Source: Mesostigma viride
Taxonomy: Eukaryota > Streptophyta > Mesostigmatophyceae > Mesostigmatales > Mesostigmataceae
DNA length: 62,000 nt
Assembly: GCA_009746045.1 (NCBI GenBank)
Contig: RPFO01000199.1
Coordinates: 953,898-1,015,897 of the forward strand
Reading direction: 5' to 3'
Below, one piece after another: positions 51,526-62,000 of the stretch. The notes beneath the pieces were generated by a model. It was not told the origin of the DNA. It saw only the letters and a list, made by a program, of their open reading frames with translations, and did not search any database. How positions within the stretch are numbered: the first letter of the stretch is position 1; each line of letters starts with the position of its first letter. The position numbers and the translations under genes are program-made.

Positions 51526-54500
51526 ACCGAAGCGACTAAACCCTTGCACGCAGGCGTGACTCCGTCGGCGTAGAAGCTAACCCAGTCGCCGGTTATAATT
51601 GGCTTGCGTGGGGCAGTCATCAATGCATGCCACGCCGCTGGTATCGCACTTATAAGAGTTTGCCACGCTTGCAGGGAGGGCATGTGGGAGACCCAAGTGC
51701 TGACCTCGTCGTAGCTGAGCCGTCGGTACGCAGCGCCGTGCCCCAGGTAGAGGTCCAGCACCTTGACAATCGGCGGTGACGCGCGCAGAAAGCCATCATA
51801 CGGGTTGTGTCCGTGGAGAGTGCCCAGGGGCTTGTTAGTAGCGTCTGTGATTAAGTCATTAAAAAAGAGTGGCTGCCGTGCCACCTCCTCTCTAGTAGTA
51901 GGAAAGACTAGGCGACCCGGCTTGAGCTTATTGTAACCTGTCCATATGCGCTGCCAATACCATGGGAGTCCTTTGTACGAAATAAGGGTGCTGCCCAGTA
52001 TGCCCGCCCCCAGTTGCCACGAGGTGCCACTAGCATGGGTGGAAAGAGAGGCTAGCGTTTCACGTGCAAGCATGCAGCCAGGGTGTGTGTTAACGCCCAT
52101 AAAAACGGATATCACTTGTTTAGCATACAGCGACCACAGACGCCATTGTATGTTGTGGAGCCCGAGGCCCCCGTGCACCCATGACATGAAGGACATCTCT
52201 CTGTTGATCCATCCGTGGACCGTGTGGGAGATTAAGCCTTTCTGTTTCCAGACAAAATTGCTGCCAAGGCGTTGGATGAGCTGTGTGGTGGCATCATTGG
52301 GTGGGTGTGCTTGGCAATAATACAAGACCTTAGAGAACAACAGTTGGTTGACGATCAGGGTTCGCCCTCGTAGGCTCATGCGGTGGACGGCCCCCCAGCG
52401 CCCTGCGGTAAGGAGAACGCCTGCAAGCTTGCCCACGTGGTTGGTTTCATCATACATGAAAGAACGTTGTTCAGCCAAGCGTCCCTCGGGTGTGCAGCCG
52501 ATGGGACAATTGTGCAAAAGGTGGTGATCCCCCGGCTTGACCCAGGTCACAGCCAGGTTGGGGAGGGCGTAGCGTAGGGTGTTGGTTTTGCCGATATGCA
52601 GTCCCGTGGACTTGAGCACATTGCATCGTTGTTGTGTGGCAACAGAATAGGTAGTGATATTATCCATGACAGCATGCACTTCAGGCAGAGAGATACAAAC
52701 ATTTGTTGTGTCATCCACATAAGCCGTTTGGAATATACCTTTACCGTTACCTGTCGGGAAGCCCCGAATGCGAGGATCGTTCTGGTGTAGCCAGTAGAGT
52801 CCTGCGTGGGCCAAGAGAAATAGAATAGGGGACATGCAATCTCCTTGTGGTAGCGATCGTGAGCTAGCGCCGGTCGCTGACTTGTGTCCGTCTATTAGTA
52901 AATACCAAGCCAGGGATTTGATCATACCCATAATGACGGTCATGAGTTGTGGGCCAAATCCTAGTGCGGTTAGAATGTGTTCTAGGTATTCCCAGCACAT
53001 ACGGTCAAAGGCTTTTTCAAAATCCCAAAACAATATGAAACCCTCTATATCGTCGCGCCAGGCTTTTTCCACAATGTCCATGATGAGGGTAATGCTGTCG
53101 TTGATGTGGAGATTGGCCCTAAAGCCCACTTGCTCCGGACCAATGAGGAAGTCTAGGACGGTGTATAAGCGTCGTTGGATTATTTTACTGATGATTTTGT
53201 ACGCTACCGTAAGGAGACGGATTGGGCGGTAGTTTTTCCATAGAGTCTTGTCTCCTTTTTTGTACAGTAAGATAAGCGCAGATTCAGCCCATCTGCCGCT
53301 CACCTTACCGTGCCGCCAAATTTCAAGAATACATTCGTAGAAATCTATGTGTAGAAGGGACCAGAACGTTTTCCAGAATTCAATAGGCAGACCGTCGACC
53401 CCGGGGGCGCTACCGGTTTTGATGTGTTCCATAGCTGTTGTGGCCTCTTCCATGGAGGGGATTTGATCGAGTTCCTGCTGTTGAGCTGGTGTAAGGCGAC
53501 GGGGAATGGCATGTAGGATTTTTTGCATGGCTGCAGATGAGTCAGGATGGGGTTCGTTTAGAAAGAGAGCTGAGTAGTAACGGTGACCACTCTGTAGTAT
53601 GGAGGTGATGTCTCGGTGGCTGCCGTGTTCGTCTTGGATTTCCGTGATAGAGGAGTGAGCTTTAGGGGTAGGAATCAGAGCAAAGAACTCTTTGGTCATT
53701 CTTTCTCCTACCTGGTGCCACCACAGATTTTCTGAGTCTAGTGCTAATGTGTGACGCTCGAAACGTAGTTTGTCAAGTTCGGTCTGAGCTCTTTGAAGTT
53801 TTGTTAGTTCCGATTGATACAGGGTAGGCTTCGCTTGGAGTTTATTCACTATGCGTTGGTAGTACCGATAGTCCTGTCCTTTCTGGCGGCGGATATTTTG
53901 TGAATACAGTTGGGAAAATTCTAGAATGTTAGCTAGGCCCTCCTGCATCCAGCTGCAGCAGTCTGTGTAGCTACCCTTGCTGGCTCTCCACGACTGCCAG
54001 CGTGTCATGATCTCAAGGTAGTACTTATCGTCCGCGAGTAGGTGTTTGTTTAAGCGGGGAATGCCGGGGCCCCGGGCGGAGTTGGTGTGATGGGCAAGGG
54101 TAACGATGAGTGGGTAGTGATCAGAAAAATTAACAGAACGGTCCACCGATGCGTAGCAAACCAGGTCCGCCCATGCGGGTGTGATGTAGATTTTATCAAG
54201 ACGACGAGTAGTGCGTACATTTAAACGTGTGGCCAGCCAAGTGGGCCCGTGGTCTCGTGAGCGGATGACATCCTGTAAGTTCAGGTCCATGATCTGTTTA
54301 CTGAAGGCCGCTGTGCGTATAGGGGGGTGTTCATCCAGGTCTATATTGAAATCGCCCATCAACGCAATTTCGAACCCCTGTGAGATAAGGTCCGCGGCCA
54401 TTTTGAAGAGGGAAGGGTAGAATGAGGCTTGATCCGTTGGCTCGGTTGGGGCATATACACTAATAATGTATCCCTTATTTCCTGCCCATGTAATGGACTG

Positions 54501-54992
54501 CCGCGTCCAACGGCCCTGCCATCTAGCCTCCGCCGTGTCGGTAGCTATAGCCCAGTCCTGGCATGTCAGCGTAGGGTTGGGAGGTTTACGGTATTGAATG
54601 AGGGCAGTGCCCCCTTGTGTACCGCGTGCCCATGCCCAACGGTGAACTGTCCTAGGTGCAAGTGCTCTAGCAGCTCTAAGGGCGGTGCGTGTGGCAGCTT
54701 CTTGGATTTTATGTTCCTGCAGTCCTATCCAAATTTCATGCGAGGGGCCCACGTAGCGCTCGAGCAAGTTGTGTAATGCATTTGCTAATTCTCGTGTGCG
54801 AGGTATTCGCTGTCCCTGCCCTGGTGTGTGTGACCCGTATGTGTTCAGCCCCCTGACATTCCACGATACCAGTGTTAGTTGACTCATGTCATTGCAGGGC
54901 TCCAGCGGACCAGGCCGGGTAGGTTCCGTGTAGGTCCCATGCATGGCGTGGTGAGATTGGACCTGCGAAAGGTGAAAGACACGGCACAACAT
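50478..54992 (-). CDS. Chimeric LINE ORF2: endonuclease, RT, plus a second RT fragment
   Basis: 1504 codons. An APE-type endonuclease occupies about residues 40-300: SWNVRGLN (43-50), Glu in LQEHK (93), YAPT (180-183), GDFNID (213-218), RLDKIYI (264-270) and SDHYPL (290-295). A reverse transcriptase follows: NYRPIRLL, GFRANLHINDS, FEKAFDRM (about 656), LPQGDCMSPILF and the catalytic YVDD (about 760). Family A thumb/linker sequence continues to about residue 1156. There the frame passes without a stop into family B: KGVWQGCVLSPYLF and a second catalytic YADD (about 1227), then the family B C-terminus. Natural family A proteins should instead end with a zinc-type region, as in the neighbouring copy. 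The fusion is probably an accident of nested insertion. Confidence 0.85.
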   Translation of the reverse strand: MLCRVFHLSQVQSHHAMHGTYTEPTRPGPLEPCNDMSQLTLVSWNVRGLNTYGSHTPGQGQRIPRTRELANALHNLLERYVGPSHEIWIGLQEHKIQEAATRTALRAARALAPRTVHRWAWARGTQGGTALIQYRKPPNPTLTCQDWAIATDTAEARWQGRWTRQSITWAGNKGYIISVYAPTEPTDQASFYPSLFKMAADLISQGFEIALMGDFNIDLDEHPPIRTAAFSKQIMDLNLQDVIRSRDHGPTWLATRLNVRTTRRLDKIYITPAWADLVCYASVDRSVNFSDHYPLIVTLAHHTNSARGPGIPRLNKHLLADDKYYLEIMTRWQSWRASKGSYTDCCSWMQEGLANILEFSQLYSQNIRRQKGQDYRYYQRIVNKLQAKPTLYQSELTKLQRAQTELDKLRFERHTLALDSENLWWHQVGERMTKEFFALIPTPKAHSSITEIQDEHGSHRDITSILQSGHRYYSALFLNEPHPDSSAAMQKILHAIPRRLTPAQQQELDQIPSMEEATTAMEHIKTGSAPGVDGLPIEFWKTFWSLLHIDFYECILEIWRHGKVSGRWAESALILLYKKGDKTLWKNYRPIRLLTVAYKIISKIIQRRLYTVLDFLIGPEQVGFRANLHINDSITLIMDIVEKAWRDDIEGFILFWDFEKAFDRMCWEYLEHILTALGFGPQLMTVIMGMIKSLAWYLLIDGHKSATGASSRSLPQGDCMSPILFLLAHAGLYWLHQNDPRIRGFPTGNGKGIFQTAYVDDTTNVCISLPEVHAVMDNITTYSVATQQRCNVLKSTGLHIGKTNTLRYALPNLAVTWVKPGDHHLLHNCPIGCTPEGRLAEQRSFMYDETNHVGKLAGVLLTAGRWGAVHRMSLRGRTLIVNQLLFSKVLYYCQAHPPNDATTQLIQRLGSNFVWKQKGLISHTVHGWINREMSFMSWVHGGLGLHNIQWRLWSLYAKQVISVFMGVNTHPGCMLARETLASLSTHASGTSWQLGAGILGSTLISYKGLPWYWQRIWTGYNKLKPGRLVFPTTREEVARQPLFFNDLITDATNKPLGTLHGHNPYDGFLRASPPIVKVLDLYLGHGAAYRRLSYDEVSTWVSHMPSLQAWQTLISAIPAAWHALMTAPRKPIITGDWVSFYADGVTPACKGLVASVRTSYGTTPPCPLQKGVWQGCVLSPYLFIIVVEYVMIQARKRFARIVGREPGVQVANKFWHGGADTEIRLADIIYADDTTLFEDTEHVQTWLDCLALEARAVGLEVSKKTEALAVGLTTSAPPLYLLDGSRVLYRDRVKLLGSLLPSCEVDVDHRISLAWHALRQYRALWRKPLGKIEKQDLFKVLVLPVLTYGAETWTLTADLARKLDGAVTSMLRSIFRVGYAAHVRNEDLYQGMPYITSTIKQRRLQLVGHLARTNQVDTSRGPPAGLRPAQPGRHLLTWAGPSDVRRRKARTFKEQLVEDMGGLGLSVIWKKMMDKAKWAQVIEDNEPPPVGKRPRVQSRGRHAR

Positions 54993-55569
54993 GCACAGGG
55001 CGTGGGCGTGAGATAGTCATTAAAAGAGAGACCTACTGTGCAGTGTGCTGTGAGCAGAACCAAAGCGATTGGAAAGGCTGCATTACACCCACGTTTGGGT
55101 AATGGCAGCAGGTATTGAGAAAAGTCGTTATGGAGGTGTCTTGGTGATAGCGGATCACCTGGTGTGGCGATAACTATTCCATAGTCATTGCGCCTGTGAA
55201 AGGGTAACCGAGGGTACAGGAGGTCACGCTCCAAGGAGACTACTCGCCCACCCAGGTGGAGGGGCCCAGGCCTAGTCCATCCTGCCGATGGGTTTTCGAA
55301 TCCGAGCCGTGGCTCACTGACCGAATGCCATAATGGGGTAGCCGTCACGAGAAACAGTGAGGCGAGGGGCGGACTTACGAATATCGTAAGGCCTGCTCCT
55401 TCTACCCACACGTTTCAAGTGACGGCTAGCTGTTCCGCCCCTCAGAAGAGATGGCTAGACGTACCTTTTCGTGCTGAATCCGAATCTGCCCTTTGTTTCG
55501 CGTTTAGATTACTACGTAAGGTGCTATCTCGTCCGCCGTCAGGGCCACCATAGCCAGCTTTTGGGCCAC

Positions 55570-55752
<183 letters not shown>

Positions 55753-55874
55753 AACCCATACTGTAATTTCCGGTGAAATGGGTGTTAGTTTATTTCCATA
55801 TAACAGTTAAGGTGACCCAGGTATGCCAAAAATAGCCTGAAATGCCTAGTTTTGCCTAAATTGGGGTGCCCGCA

Positions 55875-58800
55875 TTAATAAGGCGCGCCCTGCGACCAAG
55901 GTAGCCATTGTACTGTAGATATATCGTCATCCGGCATACGTGTAAAGACCTGGTTCATGCCCATGAGTGCATGGAAGACTTCCAGGGGGCTGGGGGTGTC
56001 ATTGTTAGGGCCCGGGTCCCATACTTTGTGTTGTTCCGTCGCCAGGAGCCAGTAACGACGCATAGCCAGGTTCCAAGAGGAGATAAACCGGCGGACCACG
56101 GCACCTCTCGTGTACGCGGCACGTAACGTGAATACGGTCTCGTTGCGAACTTGCCATATGGTGTGAAGCATCGTCGTGCGTAGCCATATCCATGCCATCT
56201 GGTTGGCTGTGAGGCTCGCGTCCCGTAATCCCGTGATGCCGAAAATAACCGTAGATAGTGTGACGGTGGTGGGGGGAGCTGTAATAGCCATCCACTTGGC
56301 CCATATACCCAGCAGCCATTGCCAAACCCCGGCGAGTTGGCAGTCCAGAAATCTGTGCTCAATTGTTTCATCTGGAAAGTTGCATAAGCACGCCGCCGCG
56401 TGGGAGTACCGGTGGTGCAATTGGGAATTGACCCCGATGGCCCGATGCATAAGCAGGTGCTGGACGTCGGTGGCCCGTTTGTCAACCAATGGGTGATCAA
56501 CTGCCAAGGTAATGTTCTTGATCCAGGTGTAGCCCGGCCACTCGGGGTGCCAGCGGAGGCGACCCGGGTGCATCCTATGATTTTTATGTAGAAGTAGCCG
56601 GTATCCCCAGTCTGCCGTGTACTCGAAAAGGCACTTCGTCATGGGGGTGCCGCCAGATGTGAGGACCCACCCAAATTCTAGCGGGTCTAGAGCAAGCGTG
56701 TCCAGTCGCCCTTTGCCAACATGTAGCCATGTGGTGTCGCGTATCACTGTGGTGGGGTCCAAGGGTAACATGCACGCCTGTGACAGTGACCACGGGACCA
56801 CTCGAATGCGGTGACATTGAAATGCTGGAATGTAGGCGTACGATGTAATCAATTTGCCGAGAAGTCCTTGACCGTCGGGTGTCTCCTGGAGCAATTGTAT
56901 GGTAACGCCCGTCGACGCGACCGCAACGATGCAGCCCTTATGTATGGGCGTGTCGCGATCCGGGTAATAGCTCACCCATTCCCCGACTTGTAGGGGTTTG
57001 CGTGGGGTTGTCATGAGGGTATGCCATCCTGCGGGAATTGCTTGTAGAAGGTTGTCCCAAGCTGGTCGGCTGGGCATGTTTGCGATCCACGCACTGATTT
57101 CCGTGTATGTTAGGAGGCGATATCGGTCACCGTCAGCCGCGTATAAATCGATGATTCGCGTAACCGGCGGGTTGGCCGTCAAAAAGCCCTCATATGGGTT
57201 GCGGCCGCTTAAAACACCAAACACATTATGCTCACTATCGCGCAGCAAATCATTGAAATATAATGGTTGGCGTGCCACCTCTTCCCGCGTGGTAGGGTGA
57301 GCAATTCTGTCCGGTTTTAGGTTCTTATAACCTTTCCACATACGTGCCCAGTACCATGATAAGCCTTTATACGAAGTGAGCGCACATGTAAGTATTGCTG
57401 CCCCCAAGTGCCATGATGTACCATTGTTGTGGGTATAGGTTGTGGCGAAAGCTTCTTGTGCCAACATACAACCAGGGTGTGCGTTTACGCCTATGAAAGC
57501 GGTTAGGATCTGTTTGGTGTACACTGACCATAAGCGCCACTCCATATTATGTAAGCCCAAGCCTCCTTGAACCCATGGCATATAGGACATGTCCCGATCG
57601 ATCCATCCCGGCACCGTGTGTGTTATGATACCCTGCTGTTTCCAAACAAAATTGCTGCCGATTCGTTGGATGATCTTGGTGGTGTACTCGTTAGGTGGGT
57701 GACCTTGGCAGTAGTAGAGCACTTTGGAGAATAACATTTGGTTGGTGATGAGGACCCTGCCCCGTAGGCTGAGACGGGGAACCGCTGCCCATCTTGATGC
57801 CGCTTGGAGCATGCCTGTGAGTTTGCCACTGTGTGTTGTGTTGTCATACAAAAAGGTGGGGTGTTCAGCAAGACGTCCATCCATAGTGCAACCGATAGGG
57901 CAGTTGTGTAATAGGTGGTGACCGTCTGGCTGGACCCATGTCACAGGCAGATTAGGGAGTGATAAGCGGGGGAGGATCCTCTCCCGATGTGCAGCCCCGT
58001 GGACTTTTGCACGTTACACCGCTGTTGAGAGGCCATAGAGTATGTCGTGATATTCTCCATGATAGCATGCACATCGGTAGTGGAGGTGCAGACATTAGTG
58101 GTGTCATCAACATAAGCAGTTTGGAACAAACCTCGCGGTTTACCTTGGATGGGGAAGCCCCTGATCCTGTTGTCGCGAGCGTGCAAAAAGAACAGCCCGG
58201 CATGCGCAAGAAGAAACAGGAGCGGGGACATGCAGTCGCCTTGTGGGAGTGACCTAGAGCTAGTGCCTGTGCGTGAGAAGTGCCCGTTTAGGAGTAGGGT
58301 CCATGAGAGCGATTGAATCATACCGATGGTGACATGCGTGAAAGTGCCACCAAATCCGAAACCGCGCAATGTCTTCTCAAGGTAGTCCCAACACATGCGG
58401 TCAAAAGCTTTTTTGAAATCCCAGAATAGTATGATGCCGAGTATGTTGTGGCGCCACGCTTTTTCCACTATGTCCATAAGCATGGTAATGCTATCGTTTA
58501 TGTGTAGGTTAGCGCGGAAGCCGACTTGTTCCGGACCGATTAGGTCGTCGAGTACTGTGTAAATGCGTAGTTGTAGTATTTTACTGATGATTTTGTACGC
58601 AACCGTGAGTAGTCGTATGGGACGGTAGTTTTGCCATTGAGTTTTAGACCCCTTTTTAAATATGAGGATTAGTGCGGTTTCTGCCCAGTTGCCAGGGACG
58701 ATACCTGTGCGCCATACTTCGAGGACGCATTTGTAAAAGCCGGCAGAAAGGTCGGGCCAAAACTTCCTCCAAAATTCTACAGGGATGCCGTCCACTCCGG

Positions 58801-58950
58801 GTGCACTACCGAGTTTGATTTTGAGCATAGCAGCCTGTGTCTCAGCTTGTGTGGGTGTCTGATCTAGTTCTTGCTGCTGCGTGGTGGTGAGGCGCCGTGG
58901 TATCGCCTGAAGGACTTGGTGGATAGCTTGAGGTGCTTGAGGGTGCGGTT
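55875..58950 (-). pseudogene. LINE family A ORF2, C-terminal half, one frameshift
   Basis: The RT part (58828-57941) has GSAPGVDGIPVEFW, NYRPIRLLTVAYKIISKI, GFRANLHINDS, DFKKAFDRMCW, LPQGDCMSPLLF and the catalytic YVDD in AYVDDTTNV. Near 57960-57975 the frame shifts by one into the 689-codon frame ending at 55875. This frame carries the linker and a zinc-binding-type segment (CLCNFPDETIEHRFLDC) typical of zf-RVT regions, then TIWQVRNETVF. Upstream of 58828 the frame is open to the truncation point with QQQELDQ-like sequence. It lacks the endonuclease. Confidence 0.85.
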
Positions 58951-58965
58951 TACTTCGGAATCCCT

Positions 58966-59900
58966 ACCAGCCATTAAGAATGTACTCCAGCACGCAAAAT
59001 GTACTTCGTACCGAAGTTTGTCTTTTTATGCTGAAAATTGTCATGCATGATGTTTGCAACCAAAATAGACCTCGTACAAAGTTTGGTATCGATCGGACGT
59101 CATCTTGGTGACATTTGCTAGCAATACAGGTACATTTTTGTCATTTTAAATTAAATTAAATAGTAATAAATAGGAAACAGTACTAAATCACGTCAAACCA
59201 TCATGGATATTTGCAAGCAACCTAATTACCACTAGAATAGACCATGCACAAAGTTTGGGGTCAATCTGAACTCAAAATAGTGACGTTTGCTAGCATAAAT
59301 ACTGCATTTTTTGCCATTTTCAAGCATTTTGCTCAGTGTATAAGCTACTAAACAATATCAAACTACGTCATAAAGCTATGAAATATTGGAAGCAACCTAA
59401 ACACCACTAGAATAGACAATGGGCCAAGTTTGGGCTCAGCTTGATGTCAAAATAGTGACGTTTGCTAGCATAAATGGTGCATTTTTTGCCATTTTCAAGC
59501 ATTTTGCTCAGTGTAAGCTACTACACAATATCAAACTATGTCAGAAAGCTATGAAATGTTGGAAGCAACCTAAACACCACTAGATTAGACCATGGGCCAA
59601 GTTTGGGCCCAGTTTGATCTCAAAATAGTGACGTTTGCTAGCATAAATGGTGCAATTTTTGCCTTTTTCAAGCATTTTGGTAAGTATAGTTGCCTCAAAC
59701 TATGTCAGAAAACTGTGAATTGTTGTAAATAACCTGTTTGCCACTACATTAGACCATCCTCAACTTGTAAGGTCAGGCATAGGTAAAGGTAGTGACATTT
59801 GCTAGCACTATATATGAGCAGATTATGCCTCTTTTCGCATATACACATTAAAAATAACAAGACAATATTAAATCATGGCCTTAATACAAGGTGTGCAAAT
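58966..59900. repeat. ~172-bp satellite-like tandem array, about 5 units
   Basis: TGAC.TTTGCTAGCA begins at 59109, 59281, 59456, 59629 and 59793 (spacings 172, 175, 173 and 164). Each unit also has GCATTTT.TGCCATTTTCAAGCATTTT, CAATATCAAACTA.GTCA and CCAAGTTTGGG. AT-rich, with no coding sequence. Confidence 0.9.
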
Positions 59901-60234
59901 GCAAATCACACCAGATCGGATGACCCATGATGGGTGGCTGCATGCCAACACATCTACCAGGCTGCAGGGTGAGAGGCCACATCGCTACAAGACAGGAATC
60001 CTCGCAATTGCACACCGCTAGTACACTGCATACCCCAAGAGGATTTGGCTACAAGCCATAAAAGTTTGGCCATGCTAACACATTCTTCATCCAAGCAAAA
60101 TGCAGCCTCTCCAAACTCAACTCATTGATTTAAATTCAACTAGGCCAGGCGTGCATGCTCTACTTGCCGATAACCATGAGTAAACTTGTGTACCACTTCA
60201 TTCCATGCGCCGGTAGATGGCACCGTCTCATCTA

Positions 60235-60415
60235 CCAGTCATCCCCGGCTCCCATTCCGCATCCTCCTCTCCGTCTCCCTCTCCCTCTTCCTCCTCCCCC
60301 TCCCCCTCCCATTCTCCCTCCCCTCTCCCTCCCCCTCTCCCCCTCCTCCCCCTCCTCCTCCCCCTCTTCTCCCCCTCTTCCTCTCCCTCTTCCTCCTCCT
60401 CCCCGCCTTCACTGT
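60235..60415. repeat. Polypyrimidine (CTCCCC/TCC)n tract
   Basis: Low-complexity C/T-rich run. All ORFs over it are artefacts. Confidence 0.9.
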
Positions 60416-60456
60416 CACTGTGCACAGCAGGGACGGCATCGTCTATGTGGGTGCCA

Positions 60457-61827
60457 TCACCTGCGTTCACGGTGCCAGCCTAGCTCCTGTGGAAAGAAGC
60501 GAGCGCGGCCAAATGCCTCGACTGGGTGTGGGCAGCCGCACACGAACTGCGTCACCTCCGCCAGGGCATGATAGTCCTGCCCATCAGCCCACATCGCCTT
60601 GATGAGCAGGTGACCTCCCCTTTCCTGAACCTTAGTGACCCAGCCATGGAAGCGCTCCCTCTTCCTCGCTGTCCCCGGAAACAGGGCACACAGGCGCATC
60701 CCGATAAGCGCACGTGCTCCATGCTCGGCAAAGTAGGCATTGCAGTCATCCTTTGCTGCTGCCCTGGCGGCGGTGGCAGTCTTGTAATGCTCAAAGTCAA
60801 TCTGCGGGTGCTCTTTCAACGCCGCCACCGTGGCAGCTGACAGTTTGCCGGTACTGATCAGCTCAGGCTGGTGCACCTCTGCCGTACCGCCCACTGTCCA
60901 GTGCTGCAGGTGTACATCAGAAATGGGGACCGTCATCCCTGCGCTGCCGCCACCTAATGTCACTCTAGAAAACTGGCCCGTCCACGACGGTGCGTAGTAA
61001 GGAGAGGCGACAATGCTGTCACGCTCCGTGCGATCGCCTTCCAGATCAAGGACCTTCACCAGCATGTGTGGTGCCCACGGCATTCCCTGCCCGCAGGTGA
61101 CGGCTGGCCGCTTAACAACGAGTAGGTCGCTGCGTCGTATGAGGCTTCCATTCACCTTGAAGGTGTGCCTGCCGGAAATCAGTGTGCGCAAAGCGGGCGT
61201 TGCCGTTGATGTGCTCCCTCGCGCAGCGGGCGCACATGCGCGGTTGATCTGCGCTTGAATCTCGCGGGCAGGGCAAGCGACGTGTGAGATTACTTGTTTT
61301 ATGGGCAGCCTCAGTGCTCGTGTTGCCCGCGCAACCGACTGGTCGCCTGCAGATCGCAGCGGTAAGGGTACCGCCTTGTTCGCTTGCAGTTCACGCTTCT
61401 CTTTGAGCTTTTGCTCCATGATGTCGAACAGATTCTCGTTGTTGGCACGCACATCCTCCACGGACTTTGGCACCTGCTCAATCCATCCGTCCAGCAACTG
61501 CTGCTTCTCAGCGGCGACGATGTCAGGAAAAAGGCTGTGAAGGCTAGCGCAGGTACATCTCCTGGCACCGCCCTCGTCCCATTCAAAAAGCGGCACTAGA
61601 CCAGGACTTCCTTTGGGGGCCTTGCCACGCTCTATGAGGAGGCACCCATAGACAGGATCTCCCTGCGGGGTGTACCCAATGGGCGTGACCCCGTCACAAG
61701 CCTCGCCATTAGGCCCTGTGGGCTGCCACTTGTTCACCGGTGCATTTACCAACGTCTCCGATGCGGCTAGGCGCCAGCGGACATACACGGTCATATCCGG
61801 GCCCCAAAACACTTCGAGATCGAACAC
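60457..61827 (-). CDS. Unassigned 456-aa protein
   Basis: A long ORF on the minus strand with balanced composition and no repeats. The N-terminus reads MFDLEVFWGPDMTVYVRWRLAASE. The middle has a charged helix (NLFDIMEQKLKEKRELQANK). The C-terminal third includes CALFPGTARKRERFHGWVTKV and KAMWADGQDYHALAEVTQFVCGCPHP, which looks like a small beta-barrel, chromo- or tudor-like, though this is weak. I do not recognise the family. It may be host or transposon-derived. The start may lie further upstream, because the flanking G/C-rich repeat obscures it. Confidence 0.5.
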   Translation of the reverse strand: MFDLEVFWGPDMTVYVRWRLAASETLVNAPVNKWQPTGPNGEACDGVTPIGYTPQGDPVYGCLLIERGKAPKGSPGLVPLFEWDEGGARRCTCASLHSLFPDIVAAEKQQLLDGWIEQVPKSVEDVRANNENLFDIMEQKLKEKRELQANKAVPLPLRSAGDQSVARATRALRLPIKQVISHVACPAREIQAQINRACAPAARGSTSTATPALRTLISGRHTFKVNGSLIRRSDLLVVKRPAVTCGQGMPWAPHMLVKVLDLEGDRTERDSIVASPYYAPSWTGQFSRVTLGGGSAGMTVPISDVHLQHWTVGGTAEVHQPELISTGKLSAATVAALKEHPQIDFEHYKTATAARAAAKDDCNAYFAEHGARALIGMRLCALFPGTARKRERFHGWVTKVQERGGHLLIKAMWADGQDYHALAEVTQFVCGCPHPVEAFGRARFFPQELGWHRERR

Positions 61828-61879
61828 CTTCGAAGAGCGGTGCCTCTCCCTCTGGCTTCGGTTGCTGGCTCATCATCCA

Positions 61880-62000
61880 AGTCGGCGGTGGCGCCCGCGC
61901 CCGCACCCGCGCCGGCGCCTGCGCCCCCACCCCCGCCCGCGCCCGCGCGCGCGCCTTGGGTGGCGCCCGCGCCCGCACCCGCGCCGGCGCCTGCGCCCCC
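61880..62000. repeat. GC-rich minisatellite at the window edge
   Basis: GCGCCCGCGCCCGCACCCGC-type units repeat and continue past the end of the window. Confidence 0.9.

Larger units (their letters stand above)
49860..55440 (-). mobile_element. LINE family A copy, interrupted by LINE family B
   Basis: The 5' part (54992 down to about 51525) and the last ~98 codons (50288-49992, AIWTIRNETVF to the stop) belong to family A by comparison with the copy at 55570-58965. Family B sequence lies between them. About 230-260 codons of family A present in the other copy are missing at the junction. The 3' UTR ends with the conserved hairpin near 49860. Confidence 0.85.

Overview
The window is nuclear DNA of a unicellular eukaryote, most likely a green alga. 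The evidence is canonical GT-AG introns in a recognisable TB2/DP1/HVA22 (REEP) gene, several families of endonuclease-encoding LINE retrotransposons, long microsatellites and minisatellites, and an integrated protist-type DNA virus. The species cannot be named from sequence alone, and no bacterial operons, tRNA or rRNA genes were seen.

Layout. 1-11.8 kb is host sequence: fragments of spliced or GC-rich genes, a 75-bp minisatellite running into a possible ubiquitin-protease-like ORF (3.5-4.9 kb), (ATCC)n and (CTCC)n tracts carried by LINE 3' tails, a frameshifted protein-kinase-like gene (7.6-8.75 kb), long perfect palindromes (8.85 and 9.13 kb), a 109-bp tandem repeat and an unassigned ORF pair (10.0-11.3 kb). 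11.8-32.1 kb is the main feature: a roughly 20-kb endogenous Polinton-like virus (PLV). It is bounded by inverted terminal arrays of a ~98-bp repeat, 4 copies on the left and 6 on the right in opposite orientation. Its minus-strand left block encodes a primase/UL9-type helicase, a tyrosine recombinase with a small AT-hook-like ORF, an A32-type packaging ATPase and a coiled-coil protein. A 27-bp divergent promoter separates this from a plus-strand right block: a large fibre-like gene with an in-frame TAG, a basic zinc-finger protein, a small ORF, the penton-type minor capsid protein, a small amphipathic protein, the major capsid protein (one frameshift), an Ig-repeat adhesin and several small ORFs. 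A 2.86-kb internally deleted piggyBac element sits exactly at the stop codon of the fibre gene in a TTAA site.

32.1-49.6 kb returns to host sequence: an unassigned coiled-coil ORF (32.8-33.3 kb), a probable spliced gene of unknown function (35.3-36.6 kb, minus strand), a ~395-bp tandem duplication, a foldback element split by a LINE copy with an 11-bp target-site duplication (39.5-40.7 kb), the REEP gene (minus strand, 43.0-45.8 kb), a (GGGA)n tract and an ORF1-only LINE with a 10-bp target-site duplication (47.8-49.6 kb). 49.7-59.0 kb holds two related LINEs head to tail on the minus strand. The first is interrupted by a second LINE family, giving one 1504-codon ORF with two reverse-transcriptase segments. 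59.0-59.9 kb is a ~172-bp satellite-like array, and 60.5-61.8 kb an unassigned 456-aa ORF.

How the viral genes fit together (inference from family knowledge): the primase-helicase would replicate the element, perhaps starting at the palindromic terminal repeats. The recombinase would integrate and excise it, and the ATPase would package DNA into a shell of major and minor capsid proteins carrying fibre and Ig adhesins. The replication/integration block is open, whereas the virion block carries every lesion and the transposon insertion. Whether those lesions are real or assembly errors is the first thing to settle.
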